In this document: one piece after another, positions 15,093-23,596 of the stretch
How the letters are laid out: each line of letters starts with the position of its first letter
Numbering within the stretch: position 1 is the first letter of the stretch
Notes under the pieces: generated by a model
Told to the model about the DNA's origin: nothing
Databases searched by the model: none
What the model saw: only the letters and a program-made list of their open reading frames with translations
NCBI GenBank assembly: GCA_035627835.1
Contig: DASPKX010000118.1
Location: 1 to 29,698 of the forward strand
From: DASPKX01 sp035627835
GTDB taxonomy: Bacteria > Verrucomicrobiota > Verrucomicrobiia > Limisphaerales > SXQI01
Reading direction: 5' to 3'
Length of the DNA: 29,698 nt
Made by a program: the position numbers and the translations under genes

Positions 15093-16481
15093 ATGCGGCG
15101 CATTCTCTTATTTCTGCTTCTGCTCGCTCTGCTGCCTTCTGCCGACGCTGCGGAAAAGTCGGGGGGCCGTGTCTGGGTCATCCCGGTGCGCGAAGATGTC
15201 ATGACCCCGCTCAAATTCGTGGTCCGGCGCGGGGTCAAGGATGCCATCGAGAACAAGGCCGACTTGCTCATCCTCGACATGGACACCAATGGTGGCCGCG
15301 TCGATGTGACCCAGGAGATCATCGCCATCCTCGGCGAGTTCAAAGGAAAGACCGCCACATTCGTGAACTCGAAGGCATTCTCCGCCGGAGCGTTCATTGC
15401 CTTCGCCACGCAACAGATTTACATGGCTGAAGGGAGCGTCATTGGAGCCGCCGCACCGATTATAATGGGGCCAAATGGGCCGGCGGAGTTGTCGGAGAGC
15501 ATCGAAGCTAAAATGGTTTCCGCCCTAAAAGCGCAGGTTCGCACCGTCGCGGAAAAGAACGGTCACAACGTGCAGGTGGTCGAAGCCATGATTGACCGCA
15601 GCACGGAAGTGAAAATCGGTGACAAGGTCCTTAACGAAAAGGGGAAGATCCTCACCCTCACGAATCGCGAGGCCGAGCAGGAGTATGGCGAGCCCGCGAA
15701 GAAGCTTCTCTCCGCCGGCACCGTTGGGAGCATCGAGGAAGTGGCGGCCCGGATGGGCTTCGGTGACAGCGCCCCTGTGCGCGTGCAACCGCTCGGCGCC
15801 GAGCGCCTCGCAACCTGGCTGACCGCGCTCAGCCCAATTCTGCTGATGATCGGCGTTGTCGGCATCTATATTGAGATGAAAACTCCTGGCTTCGGGTTGC
15901 CTGGCGTTGTGGGGATCGTGGCCTTCGCGCTTTATTTCCTCGGGAGCTACATCGCTGGCCTGGCTGGGCTGGAGTGGATTGCTATTTTCATTCTAGGTCT
16001 CGCACTGTTCATGGTGGAGTTGTTCATCTTTCCGGGAACCATCGCCATCGGCCTGGCGGGCGCCGTGCTCATGATAGCCGCGCTGGTGATGGCCATGGTC
16101 GATCTTTATCCCGGACCATTTCAGGCGCCGAGCATGGCTCAGTTGCAGCGGCCGCTCCTGAACGTGTTCATTGCCTTCTTCGGCTCAGCTATTGCCATTG
16201 CGATGCTCAGCCAGGTCTTGCCCCGCACACCCATCTTCCGGCGGCTCGTCTCACAAACGGCCAGCGGCGTTCACTCCACGGAAGCTCACGTGCAGGAGCA
16301 GGAAAGTTTTCTCGGCCTTGAAGGCGCCGCAGTTTCACCTCTGCGCCCGGGCGGCAAGGCGCAGTTTGGCAAAGCCGTGCACGATGTCGTGACTCAAGGG
16401 ATGCATCTGCCCAAAGGGGCGCGCGTGCGGGTGATCGGCCGAAGCGGCCCCGAGCTGGTCGTGGAAGAAATCTCAGCGTAA
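15093..16481 (+). CDS. nfeD: NfeD-type membrane-bound ClpP-class serine protease
   Basis: 462 residues. A signal peptide (ILLFLLLLALLPSADAA) is followed by a ClpP/SppA-like protease domain (about 28-230), about four to five transmembrane helices (about 245-385), and a C-terminal OB-fold NfeD domain (about 400-460, GLEGAAVSPLRPGGKAQF...VRVIGRSGPELVVEE). The catalytic serine is S97 in AFSAGAFIA, and the probable general-base lysine is K140 in IEAKMV, agreeing with the Ser-Lys dyad known for archaeal homologue PH1510. DMDTNGGRVD is the usual substrate-site strand. Such proteins cleave membrane proteins and pair with stomatin-like partners, but no stomatin gene follows here. The start is ATG 15093, before a clean signal peptide. 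It is divergent from cimA across 142 bp. Confidence 0.9.
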   Translation: MRRILLFLLLLALLPSADAAEKSGGRVWVIPVREDVMTPLKFVVRRGVKDAIENKADLLILDMDTNGGRVDVTQEIIAILGEFKGKTATFVNSKAFSAGAFIAFATQQIYMAEGSVIGAAAPIIMGPNGPAELSESIEAKMVSALKAQVRTVAEKNGHNVQVVEAMIDRSTEVKIGDKVLNEKGKILTLTNREAEQEYGEPAKKLLSAGTVGSIEEVAARMGFGDSAPVRVQPLGAERLATWLTALSPILLMIGVVGIYIEMKTPGFGLPGVVGIVAFALYFLGSYIAGLAGLEWIAIFILGLALFMVELFIFPGTIAIGLAGAVLMIAALVMAMVDLYPGPFQAPSMAQLQRPLLNVFIAFFGSAIAIAMLSQVLPRTPIFRRLVSQTASGVHSTEAHVQEQESFLGLEGAAVSPLRPGGKAQFGKAVHDVVTQGMHLPKGARVRVIGRSGPELVVEEISA

Positions 16482-16750
16482 CGAGCTTACGGCTTAGAGA
16501 CGGAGGAGCACGGCATCGTGTGGCAAGGGTTAGGCAAGCCTGACTTCCCCCCGCCCTATGTCGCCGACTGACAAAGTCCACTGCTCCTAAAGTATGGGGC
16601 AGGCGCTCAGCCGGGGCCGGCAGTTAGGCTCCGTAGGAGCCAAACAGAGTAGCCCACAGGCAAGCGCCAGCGCAGCCTGTGGGTATCACGTTAGTTGCGG
16701 CCCAGGCTCCGTAGGAGCCGCACGCTTCCTCCCGACTTCCCGCGGAAGTT
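16482..16750. repeat. Intergenic region with REP-like palindromes
   Basis: Between convergent genes. It holds two copies of the palindrome GGCTCCgtaGGAGCC (16627-16641 and 16705-16719) flanking a hairpin with 9-bp arms CCCACAGGC (16653-16661) and GCCTGTGGG (16675-16683). No gene was seen. The arrangement resembles bacterial REP/BIME units and could also act as a bidirectional transcription barrier. Confidence 0.75.
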
Positions 16751-17044
16751 CTAATCACCAAAGAGCTTCTTCAGCGCATCACGAGCGGCTTCTTCCCTCG
16801 CGTTCTTCCCGACACCCTTGAAAGCCCGGCGCGACAGCTCGAAGTATTCGCAGAAGTTCGCCATCTCTTTGTCCAAGACAGGATCCGCACGGCGCTCGCG
16901 GCATTTGTGAGCGACATGGGCGTCGTAATGCGTGCAGTTCAAGCACACCTTCAGGTCGGAGCCACAACCGTGGCATGAATCGCTGCGTCCGGGTTGAGGG
17001 GCCAGGGCCCATTCCCATCCGCACTTATGACAATGGCGGGTCAC
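16751..17044 (-). CDS. Small zinc-ribbon protein
   Basis: 97 residues beginning at GTG 17044. Cysteine pairs CHKCGW (C5, C8) and CHGCG (C24, C27) form a zinc ribbon, followed by CLNCTHYD (C34, C37) and a further HKC. The rest (MANFCEYFELSRRAF...AREEAARDALKKLFGD) is helical and charged. The GDLKVCLNCTHYD...CEYF pattern is recurrent in PVC-group genomes as an uncharacterised family; its function is unknown. It follows the VWA/GATase-like gene by 43 bp on the same strand and may be co-transcribed with it. A TATAAT at 17053-17058 (minus strand) just upstream of the GTG would give an almost leaderless mRNA if used. Confidence 0.78.
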   Translation of the reverse strand: MTRHCHKCGWEWALAPQPGRSDSCHGCGSDLKVCLNCTHYDAHVAHKCRERRADPVLDKEMANFCEYFELSRRAFKGVGKNAREEAARDALKKLFGD

Positions 17045-17052
17045 GGAGCGGG

Positions 17053-17058
17053 ATTATA
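17053..17058 (-). promoter_or_regulatory. Possible -10 box for the zinc-ribbon gene
   Basis: TATAAT on the minus strand, nine bases upstream of the GTG. There is no good -35 box at 16-18 bp, so this is only suggestive. Confidence 0.3.
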
Positions 17059-17087
17059 GCGCTGGACTCAGCGGGCGAAAAAGAAAA

Positions 17088-19496
17088 TCAAGCCATCCCT
17101 TTGTAACGCCGCAGCCCCCACTCCGCCAGGAAGCAAGCCAGTGCCAGCAGGAAAATCGCTGGTTGATGCCAAATCGGATAACTCCAATTCTCCACCACAG
17201 GCGCTTTCACCTTCGGCAGATCCACGGCCAATTTGCTGACGTCCGCGAACTCAATCATCTTGCCGCCCGTTTTGCTGGCAATCATCTCAAGAAGGGCGCG
17301 ATTTGGGGTCAGCGAGCGGAATTCATCCCCCATGGGGTCTGACGCAAACCCGGTCGTGGCCATTCCTTGGGGCATGCCGTCGGCATTGGCCACCGTGGCC
17401 CGCACCCGGTAAGCGCCCGTGGATTTTGGAACGTAGGTGGCGGTGTAAACACCCGCTTCGCTGCTGGAAGGTTCAGTTGAGAGGCGGATGATTTCAGGCG
17501 GCGTGTTGCTGCTGTTCAAGGCTCCCAGCGCTTCCACCTCCAGGGTGACAGTGGCGTTGTCCATCGGCTCGAATTTCTTGTCTCGCGCCCGCACCTGCAA
17601 ATTCATCGCCAGATCGGCGCCGCCCGCTTCCGCAACGACTTCCACCGGATTCGGCGAATCGGAAACGAGCCAGCGCACCATCTGCCGCCACATCTTGCCG
17701 AGATCCTTTTGGCCCGATTCTTCACGCATGGCCCAGCGCCACATGTCACCGACCATCAATGCCCCGCTCCGTCCGCGGCCAAACCGCTGCACGATGAGGG
17801 CAGGCTGGGCTTTCCCTTCGTCGTCCAGCGCTCGCACGAGCACACTCGCGCCTGGCTTGACCTCCCGGATCGGGCTAATCACCTCAAAGGGCGGCATCTC
17901 CGCCAGCCGCTGGCGCTCCTCGCTTTCGGTTCGGCGCAAGCGAGCCCACGGCTCCAGCCATCCCTCGCGTGTGAACTCCAGCTTCACGTAGTCAGGCGAT
18001 TGGTAATCCACGATGCGATCCAAATAGACAGGCAGCATTTCACCGATCGGCGTGCGCGGATATTTCCCCTGGTGGAACGAATCAACCCCGCCCAGCATCA
18101 GGAAACCCCCGCCGCGCTCCGACACGAACTTCTGCACGAGCATCATTTGATCGTGTGTGAAGTAATCGGATTCAATGTCATCTAGAATGATCGCGTGATA
18201 ACCAAACAACTCCTCAGCCAGTTTGGGGAACCCGCCGCGCAATTCGGTTTCATCTTTGGCGTTGAGCCGAATCATCACTGGCTGGTCATACCGCTCAGTC
18301 TCCTCGTCCTTCCCATCAAACCCGCGGAAAAGCGGATTGCTCTCCTCGCCAGCCCGGCCGCGAAAGCTGAACTTCGGCTCCCGCCGCGCTACGCGAATGA
18401 AGCCGACCATCTCCACCTGCGGATCTTCCATGATCGAGCGGTTCAGAAATTTGTATTCCCAATTTGGACGCCCGCCCAAATAGAGCACGCGCAACGGTCC
18501 CTCCGGCCGATTCACCGCCAAGGTCTGGGTATTGTTCGCCAGGGTGGCTTCGCTCGCTTTGGTCGCGTCAGCCTCAGCGCTGTTCGCGCGCAGGCGCACG
18601 TCGTAAAACACCACTCCAGGCGCATCGGGCCGAACGGTAAACCGAAAGTTCACTGCGCCATCCCCTTTGCTCTGCGCGGTCTGGGACTGCACCAGCTTTG
18701 TGGTGGTGTTTGTCGCAGTCGCCGCGTTCGTGCCCAGCGCGCGCAACCCGCGCGACCACAGTTCCGCAACGATGGTTTCATTGCGATAACCAACCGCGCG
18801 TGCGTCCACTTGGATGGTCACCGGTGCGTCCTCGAAAGCTGTTTGGGTCACATTCACCTTCTGAATCGCCAGATCGCGCGGCTCCTCTTTGCTGCCAACC
18901 ACCACCGGATAAATCGGTGGCATTCCCGTTGTGTCGATGCTTCCGCCCTGCGAATCCGTTGCATTCCCATCCGTGAACAGAACGATTCCAGCGAGCGGCT
19001 GCCCGGAGAACCGATCCTTCACCCCTTGGAGAGCGGTGGCCATCGCGCTCGCGCGTCCGTCGAACGAAAGGGTTTTGAAATCCCTCGTCGCCTGCAGGCG
19101 TTGATCGAAAGTAAATCGACGCAATTGAAACATCCCGGCTAACCGCTGCGTCCATTCCTGCTGTTCGTTCCCCAGTTCCGTCCGCAACTTGTCCCCACGG
19201 CTTGTCTCTTCGCCCGGGTCGTGGATCGTCATTCCGATGCTGTTGTCCGCCACCAGCGCCAGGTAATTGGCGCCGGGCTTGGGGCGCGTCTCGCTCCAAT
19301 GCGGCTCAAGCAGGCACGCGAGCAACGCCGCAAATCCCGCGAGCTTGAGCAGGAAGCAGGTCAGGCGAAGGGCTGGGCTGCCTGGGCCCTTGCGATAACT
19401 CCAGGCAAAAATGGCTGTGCCAATGACGAATGCGATGAGCGCGGGAACCAGCCATTCGCGGGCGGAAAAGATGATGGCTGCAAAGACTCCTGGCAT
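17088..19496 (-). CDS. Membrane protein with VWA-like and glutamine-amidotransferase-like domains
   Basis: 802 residues. Two N-terminal transmembrane helices (about 15-33 and 44-63) are followed by a VWA-like domain (YLALVADNSIGM at 78-89, IVLFTDGN at 171-178). The first metal-site motif reads D84-N-S-I-G instead of DxSxS, so metal binding may be altered. A class I glutamine-amidotransferase-like fold follows (RVLYLGGRPNWEYKFLNR at 336-353, YHAIILDDIESDYFT and GGGFLMLGG at 462-470), without a visible catalytic cysteine. A beta-rich domain and a C-terminal transmembrane helix (about 775-795) end the protein. Large proteins of this type in Planctomycetes and Verrucomicrobia often sit with MoxR and DUF58 genes, absent here. 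It is probably a periplasmic scaffold; its role is unknown. It is divergent from the HEAT/cytochrome c gene by 113 bp. Confidence 0.83.
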   Translation of the reverse strand: MPGVFAAIIFSAREWLVPALIAFVIGTAIFAWSYRKGPGSPALRLTCFLLKLAGFAALLACLLEPHWSETRPKPGANYLALVADNSIGMTIHDPGEETSRGDKLRTELGNEQQEWTQRLAGMFQLRRFTFDQRLQATRDFKTLSFDGRASAMATALQGVKDRFSGQPLAGIVLFTDGNATDSQGGSIDTTGMPPIYPVVVGSKEEPRDLAIQKVNVTQTAFEDAPVTIQVDARAVGYRNETIVAELWSRGLRALGTNAATATNTTTKLVQSQTAQSKGDGAVNFRFTVRPDAPGVVFYDVRLRANSAEADATKASEATLANNTQTLAVNRPEGPLRVLYLGGRPNWEYKFLNRSIMEDPQVEMVGFIRVARREPKFSFRGRAGEESNPLFRGFDGKDEETERYDQPVMIRLNAKDETELRGGFPKLAEELFGYHAIILDDIESDYFTHDQMMLVQKFVSERGGGFLMLGGVDSFHQGKYPRTPIGEMLPVYLDRIVDYQSPDYVKLEFTREGWLEPWARLRRTESEERQRLAEMPPFEVISPIREVKPGASVLVRALDDEGKAQPALIVQRFGRGRSGALMVGDMWRWAMREESGQKDLGKMWRQMVRWLVSDSPNPVEVVAEAGGADLAMNLQVRARDKKFEPMDNATVTLEVEALGALNSSNTPPEIIRLSTEPSSSEAGVYTATYVPKSTGAYRVRATVANADGMPQGMATTGFASDPMGDEFRSLTPNRALLEMIASKTGGKMIEFADVSKLAVDLPKVKAPVVENWSYPIWHQPAIFLLALACFLAEWGLRRYKGMA

Positions 19497-19609
19497 TCGC
19501 TGTTGACCTTAACGGGCGCAGCCCATGTGCGCAATCCACGCATGCACTTGTCCCTGGGCTGCGCTTCTCCTTGTTCGGCTTCATTGGCCGCTTTAGTCTG
19601 CGAGTTTTC

Positions 19610-22600
19610 ATGAAGACCCGTTTGTTTGTTGCGGCGGTTGCGCTCACCTGTTCCCTGGCTGCCGCTGAGCCGGAGAACACCGAGGCCGTGCAAGCCATGA
19701 AAGGCTTTCGCCCTGCCCCGGGGTTCCAGACGGAACTCATCGCTGCGGAGCCGCAATTGCAGAACCCCGTTGCGTTTACCATCAACAACAGTGGCCAGAT
19801 TTACGTCGTCGAAACCCACCGGCATTCCGCAGTCGGCGCAGCCTTCCGCCTTTACGAAGGTGTGCTCGACATTCGCAGCCACATGGACTGGCTCAATGAA
19901 GATCTTGCTCTGCGCACGGTTGAAGAGCGCATTGAGCTGCTAAAGAAGAAGCTCGGACAAGACGTGGCGAAGATGACCCGCGCTTCTGAAATCGTCCGTT
20001 TCCTCAGCGACACCAACTCGGATCGGCGTATAGACGTTTCAACTGTGTTCGCCGATGGCTTCAACGAGCTGGAAGGCGGCATCGCCGCAGGCGTGCTGAC
20101 GCGCGGGCAGGACGTGTGGTTCACCTCGATCCCAAACCTCTGGCAGCTCCGCGATAGCAATCACGACGGCGTTGCGGACCAACGCAAAGCATTGCACACC
20201 GGTTTCGGGGTGCACATCGCATTCCTCGGCCACGACTTGCACGGGCTGAAGATTGGGCCAGACGGGCGCCTCTACTTCAGCATAGGCGATCGCGGCCTGC
20301 ACGTGCGCACCGCCAAAGGCGGAACGCTCTCGCTCCCAGCCCAAGGCGCTGTGCTTCGCTGCGAACTCGACGGCAGCAACCTGGAGATCTTCGCGCGCGG
20401 TTTGCGCAATCCGCAGGAGCTGGCGTTCGATGCGCATGGCAATCTCTTCACGGGCGACAACAATTCCGATGGTGGCGATCGCGCCCGCTGGGTCTATGTC
20501 ATGGAAGGGAGCGATAGCGGCTGGCGAATTGGCTACCAACATTTGACTGCGCCTCCGCGCCGCGGCCCCTGGAACGCTGAGCGGCTCTGGCATCCCCAGT
20601 GGAAAGGACAAGCTGCATATTTGACCCCGCCAATAGCGAATCTGGGCTACGGCCCCTCGGGCCTGGCCTTCTATCCTGGCACAGGCCTGCCGGCGAAGTA
20701 CCAGAACCACTTTTTCCTCGCGGACTTCCGTGGTGGCGCCAGCAGCGGGATTCACGCCTTTACTGTGAAAGAGCGCGGGGCTGGATTTGAGATCGACCAA
20801 TATGAGCAGTTCCTTTGGGAAGTCTTGCCTACCGATGTCGAATTTGGCCCGGAGCCAGGCCTTTACTACACCGATTGGGTGCAGGGTTGGAATAAAACCG
20901 GCAAGGGCCGCATCTACAGAGTCTTCAATGAGGAGGCTTCCACCGAGCCGCGCACTGTGCAGACACGGACACTGCTGACCACCATGTTCGCCAACAACCC
21001 AACCAACCGCCCTCCTCGCGCGCCCTCCTCTCGCGAACTGGCGGCGCTGCTTTCCCACGCGGACCAGCGCGTGCGCCTCGAAGCGCAGTTTGCTCTCGCT
21101 GAGCGCGGAGCCGAAGCCGTGCCGCACTTCGCCGAGGCTATCAAGTCCGGGCCTGGCTTGGGCCGTCTCCATGGAATTTGGGGCGCTGGGCAGCTCGCGC
21201 GCGCTGGCAAGAGTGAGCAAGTTTTACCCCTGCTTGTCAGCGCGCTATCCCATGCCGAATCCGAAGTCCGCTCCCAGGCAGCAAAAACGCTCGGCGACCT
21301 TAAAAACGCTCCCACAGAATCACTCCGCGCCGCCCTCAGCGATGCATCGCCGCGCGTTCAAGCCTTCGCCGCCCTCTCCCTAGGGAAACTCGGCTTTGCC
21401 GAAGAACCACGCGCTCTGGCGTCACTCACTGCCGCCGTCGCGCGAAACAATGACGAAGACCCGTGGCTGCGGCATGCTCTCGTGAGCGGGTTGGCTGGAG
21501 CGGTGCGTCCAGCCCGCTTGGCCGAACTTTCGTCCCACACCAACACCGCGGTTCGCCGCGCTGCAACCCTCGCTTTGCGCCGCGCCGAATCCGTGGAGGT
21601 CGCCCGCTTCCTCCGCGACAAAGATCCTTCCATCGTCCTCGAAGCCGCGCGCGCCATTCACGATGCGCCCATCACGAATGCTCTCCCACGGCTTGCTGAC
21701 CTGATCCAACGCCGCGAGCTGCTCAACATTTTCACTGAATTAGGGAACGAGCAATCAAAGCCGGACGCCGGCGTGGTGCAATCCGCCATCTCCGACGTCG
21801 TGGCTCCCACCGGCTGGACGACCGAAGCCGAGCAACTTTTCACGCGTGTCATCAATGCGAATTTCCGCCTCGGCTCCGCGGAGCGCGCCCAAGCGGTCGC
21901 CCGTTTCGCCGCGGATAATGCGACCACGAACTCCCTCCGGCTCGATGCTCTCAATGCTCTCGCGGTGTGGGATGCTCCTTCGCAGGTGGACCGCGTTCTC
22001 GGTCTCTGGCGACCAATTTCAACCGAGCGCGCCAAAGTGGCTGCATCGGTCGGACCGATCCTTACCCGGATGCTCGGCTCCACAAACGCCGTCATCGTCA
22101 GAGGGGTGATCGAGTCATTGGCGCAGATGAAGTTTCCCGGAGCCGCTGATGCGTTGGCCGAACTTGTGAACAACCAGCAAGCGCTTGGCGAGAACCGCGC
22201 CGCTGCCCTCGCCGCGTTGCGCACACTGAGCAGCCCAGCTTTAAACGCCCTGCTCGATCAAGCTTTGACCAGCTCCGAACCCGCCTTGCAAACCGAAGCC
22301 TTGCAAATCAGCGCGGCCCTTAATCCCGAGCGCGCCTCCGCCAGCCTTTCTGAATCCTTGAATTCTGGAAACCTCCGCCGAAAACAACGCGCCTTCCAGC
22401 TCCTTGGCCAACTCGCCTCCCCCAAGGCAGATCGTCTGGTGACGGACTGGCTCGACAAGTTATTGGCTCGCAAAACACCCCCGGAACTCGAGCTGGATAT
22501 CCTGAACGCCGCCAACAAACGCGCCACGCCTGAGCTGCTGGAGAAAGTTCGTCTTTACGAGCAAGCCCGGCCCAAAGGCTTCGTTGCTGCCTACGGCGAA

Positions 22601-23029
22601 ACCCTTCACGGCGGAGATGCTGAAGCTGGGCGTAAAATCTTTTTCGAGCGCGCCGAGTTCTCCTGCTCCCGTTGCCACACCAAAGGAAATGAAGGCGGCC
22701 AGGCGGGCCCAAACCTCACCGGCCTCGGGTCAAAGAAGTCGCGCGAATACATCCTGGAATCGATCTTCTTTCCCAACGCCCAGATCGCAGAAGGTTGGGA
22801 GAATGTGGTCGTTTACCTGCACGACGGCCCAAGCTACGCCGGCGTCGTGAAGAGCGAGGACGCCACCACCCTCACCATCGATTCACCCGAAGATGGTGTC
22901 GTGAAACTGGAGAAATCGAAGATCCGCTCCCGCGACCGAGCGCTTTCCGCCATGCCGGAAGAATTCCGCCAGATGCTCACACGCGGTGAAGCCCGCGATC
23001 TAGTCGAGTTCCTGGCAACCGCACCTTGA
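19610..23029 (+). CDS. Exported propeller / HEAT-repeat / cytochrome c protein (PVC-type membrane-bound dehydrogenase family)
   Basis: 1139 residues. A signal peptide (MKTRLFVAAVALTCSLAAAE) leads into a glucose/sorbosone-dehydrogenase-like beta-propeller (about 30-440; PVAFTINNSGQIYVVETHR, LKIGPDGRLYFSIGDRG, GLRNPQELAFDAHGNLFTGD). Many HEAT-type helical repeats cover about 470-990 (HAESEVRSQAAKTLGDL, SPRVQAFAALSLGKL and so on). The C-terminal monohaem cytochrome c domain has CSRCH at 1019-1023, with a possible methionine ligand in AMPEEFRQML. The architecture is characteristic of Planctomycetes and Verrucomicrobia, where dozens of paralogues are thought to oxidise sugars or sugar derivatives in the periplasm; the substrate is unknown. 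The start is ATG 19610, before a clean signal peptide; the frame opens earlier at a TTG (19571) without support. Confidence 0.9.
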   Translation: MKTRLFVAAVALTCSLAAAEPENTEAVQAMKGFRPAPGFQTELIAAEPQLQNPVAFTINNSGQIYVVETHRHSAVGAAFRLYEGVLDIRSHMDWLNEDLALRTVEERIELLKKKLGQDVAKMTRASEIVRFLSDTNSDRRIDVSTVFADGFNELEGGIAAGVLTRGQDVWFTSIPNLWQLRDSNHDGVADQRKALHTGFGVHIAFLGHDLHGLKIGPDGRLYFSIGDRGLHVRTAKGGTLSLPAQGAVLRCELDGSNLEIFARGLRNPQELAFDAHGNLFTGDNNSDGGDRARWVYVMEGSDSGWRIGYQHLTAPPRRGPWNAERLWHPQWKGQAAYLTPPIANLGYGPSGLAFYPGTGLPAKYQNHFFLADFRGGASSGIHAFTVKERGAGFEIDQYEQFLWEVLPTDVEFGPEPGLYYTDWVQGWNKTGKGRIYRVFNEEASTEPRTVQTRTLLTTMFANNPTNRPPRAPSSRELAALLSHADQRVRLEAQFALAERGAEAVPHFAEAIKSGPGLGRLHGIWGAGQLARAGKSEQVLPLLVSALSHAESEVRSQAAKTLGDLKNAPTESLRAALSDASPRVQAFAALSLGKLGFAEEPRALASLTAAVARNNDEDPWLRHALVSGLAGAVRPARLAELSSHTNTAVRRAATLALRRAESVEVARFLRDKDPSIVLEAARAIHDAPITNALPRLADLIQRRELLNIFTELGNEQSKPDAGVVQSAISDVVAPTGWTTEAEQLFTRVINANFRLGSAERAQAVARFAADNATTNSLRLDALNALAVWDAPSQVDRVLGLWRPISTERAKVAASVGPILTRMLGSTNAVIVRGVIESLAQMKFPGAADALAELVNNQQALGENRAAALAALRTLSSPALNALLDQALTSSEPALQTEALQISAALNPERASASLSESLNSGNLRRKQRAFQLLGQLASPKADRLVTDWLDKLLARKTPPELELDILNAANKRATPELLEKVRLYEQARPKGFVAAYGETLHGGDAEAGRKIFFERAEFSCSRCHTKGNEGGQAGPNLTGLGSKKSREYILESIFFPNAQIAEGWENVVVYLHDGPSYAGVVKSEDATTLTIDSPEDGVVKLEKSKIRSRDRALSAMPEEFRQMLTRGEARDLVEFLATAP

Positions 23030-23075
23030 AACGCCCACTGGCCGCGTTGCCCATTTGAACCCTTGGTGTGTTTAT

Positions 23076-23101
23076 TGTAGCCGCAAGCTTCAGCTTGCGT
23101 C
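23076..23101 (+). repeat. TGTAGCCGCAAG-type intergenic repeat, copy 1
   Basis: TGTAGCCGCAAGCTTCAGCT followed by TGCGTC; contains the hairpin CGCAAGCTtcAGCTTGCG. Two more copies follow within 140 bp. Confidence 0.75.
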
Positions 23102-23136
23102 CCTCCCCCTGCGAGGAGTCAAACATTCCGAGACCG

Positions 23137-23161
23137 GCGCAACCTAAAGGTTGCGGCTACA
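23137..23161 (-). repeat. TGTAGCCGCAAG-type intergenic repeat, copy 2 (inverted)
   Basis: Inverted copy: read on the minus strand it is TGTAGCCGCAACCTTTAGGT followed by TGCGC. Confidence 0.7.
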
Positions 23162-23186
23162 GCGGAATGAGAACCAAAAGCGCCAA

Positions 23187-23212
23187 TGTAGCCGCAAGGT
23201 TCAGCTTGCGTC
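23187..23212 (+). repeat. TGTAGCCGCAAG-type intergenic repeat, copy 3
   Basis: TGTAGCCGCAAGGTTCAGCT followed by TGCGTC, abutting the stop codon of the ParB-N-like membrane protein gene. Confidence 0.75.
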
Positions 23213-23596
23213 TTATCGCCGTGTAGCGGTCCGCACCCCGACAATTGCTGAGAAGCAGCCAATCACCACGCAGAGCAAAGCAAGCGCAATGTTCCATTTT
23301 GGCAGCGGCTTTGGCCCTAGCACCAGCACCATCGCCAGGGCCAGCAGCAGCAGATCTGTCCCAAAGAAAAACCAAGTCGGAATCGAAAGCGGCTCATCCT
23401 CGGGCAACTCCTTGGCTCCCCGATCAGTTTCCGCGACCGCCTTTGAAGCCGGGTCGTTCGATTTAAGCAGCGTCTGCACCCCGCGCCCGAACAATTCCTC
23501 TGTGGCGGCTGGGGAGGTGGGGGTAGGGCTTTTGCCGGCGACCTTGTCACCGTTCATCAGCTCACCGAGCCCGCGTCCTAGACCTGCTTTCGCCAT
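23213..23596 (-). CDS. Small membrane protein with ParB-like N-terminal peptide
   Basis: 127 residues. The N-terminus MAKAGLGRGLGELMNG closely matches the conserved beginning of ParB/Spo0J proteins (GLGRGLxALL), the stretch that contacts ParA and stimulates its ATPase. There is no ParB nuclease-like, helix-turn-helix or dimer domain. Instead a flexible Pro/Thr/Ser-rich region and ELFGRGVQTLLKSND lead to two transmembrane helices (about 73-94 and 100-121, TWFFFGTDLLLLALAMVLVLG and WNIALALLCVVIGCFSAIVGV) and a basic tail RTATRR. By the positive-inside rule, both ends should be cytoplasmic. It is a single gene between repeats, convergent with the cytochrome c gene. The function is unknown; membrane docking of ParA or a ParA-like ATPase is the idea suggested by sequence. 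Confidence 0.8.
   Translation of the reverse strand: MAKAGLGRGLGELMNGDKVAGKSPTPTSPAATEELFGRGVQTLLKSNDPASKAVAETDRGAKELPEDEPLSIPTWFFFGTDLLLLALAMVLVLGPKPLPKWNIALALLCVVIGCFSAIVGVRTATRR

Noticed and set aside
14951..15409. N-terminal extension of CimA by 153 codons
   Set aside because: It runs antisense through the start of the NfeD-type gene; the enzyme fold begins at MKPDVELYDTTLRDG.
18195..19142. 315-codon plus-strand open frame
   Set aside because: Antisense to the VWA/GATase-like gene, with no recognisable motif.
20039..21220. 393-codon minus-strand open frame
   Set aside because: Antisense to the HEAT/cytochrome c gene.
23213..23596. Truncated parB gene
   Set aside because: After the N-terminal peptide there is no trace of the ParB CTPase or helix-turn-helix domain, and the two membrane helices are well formed, so it looks like a distinct protein rather than a broken ParB.
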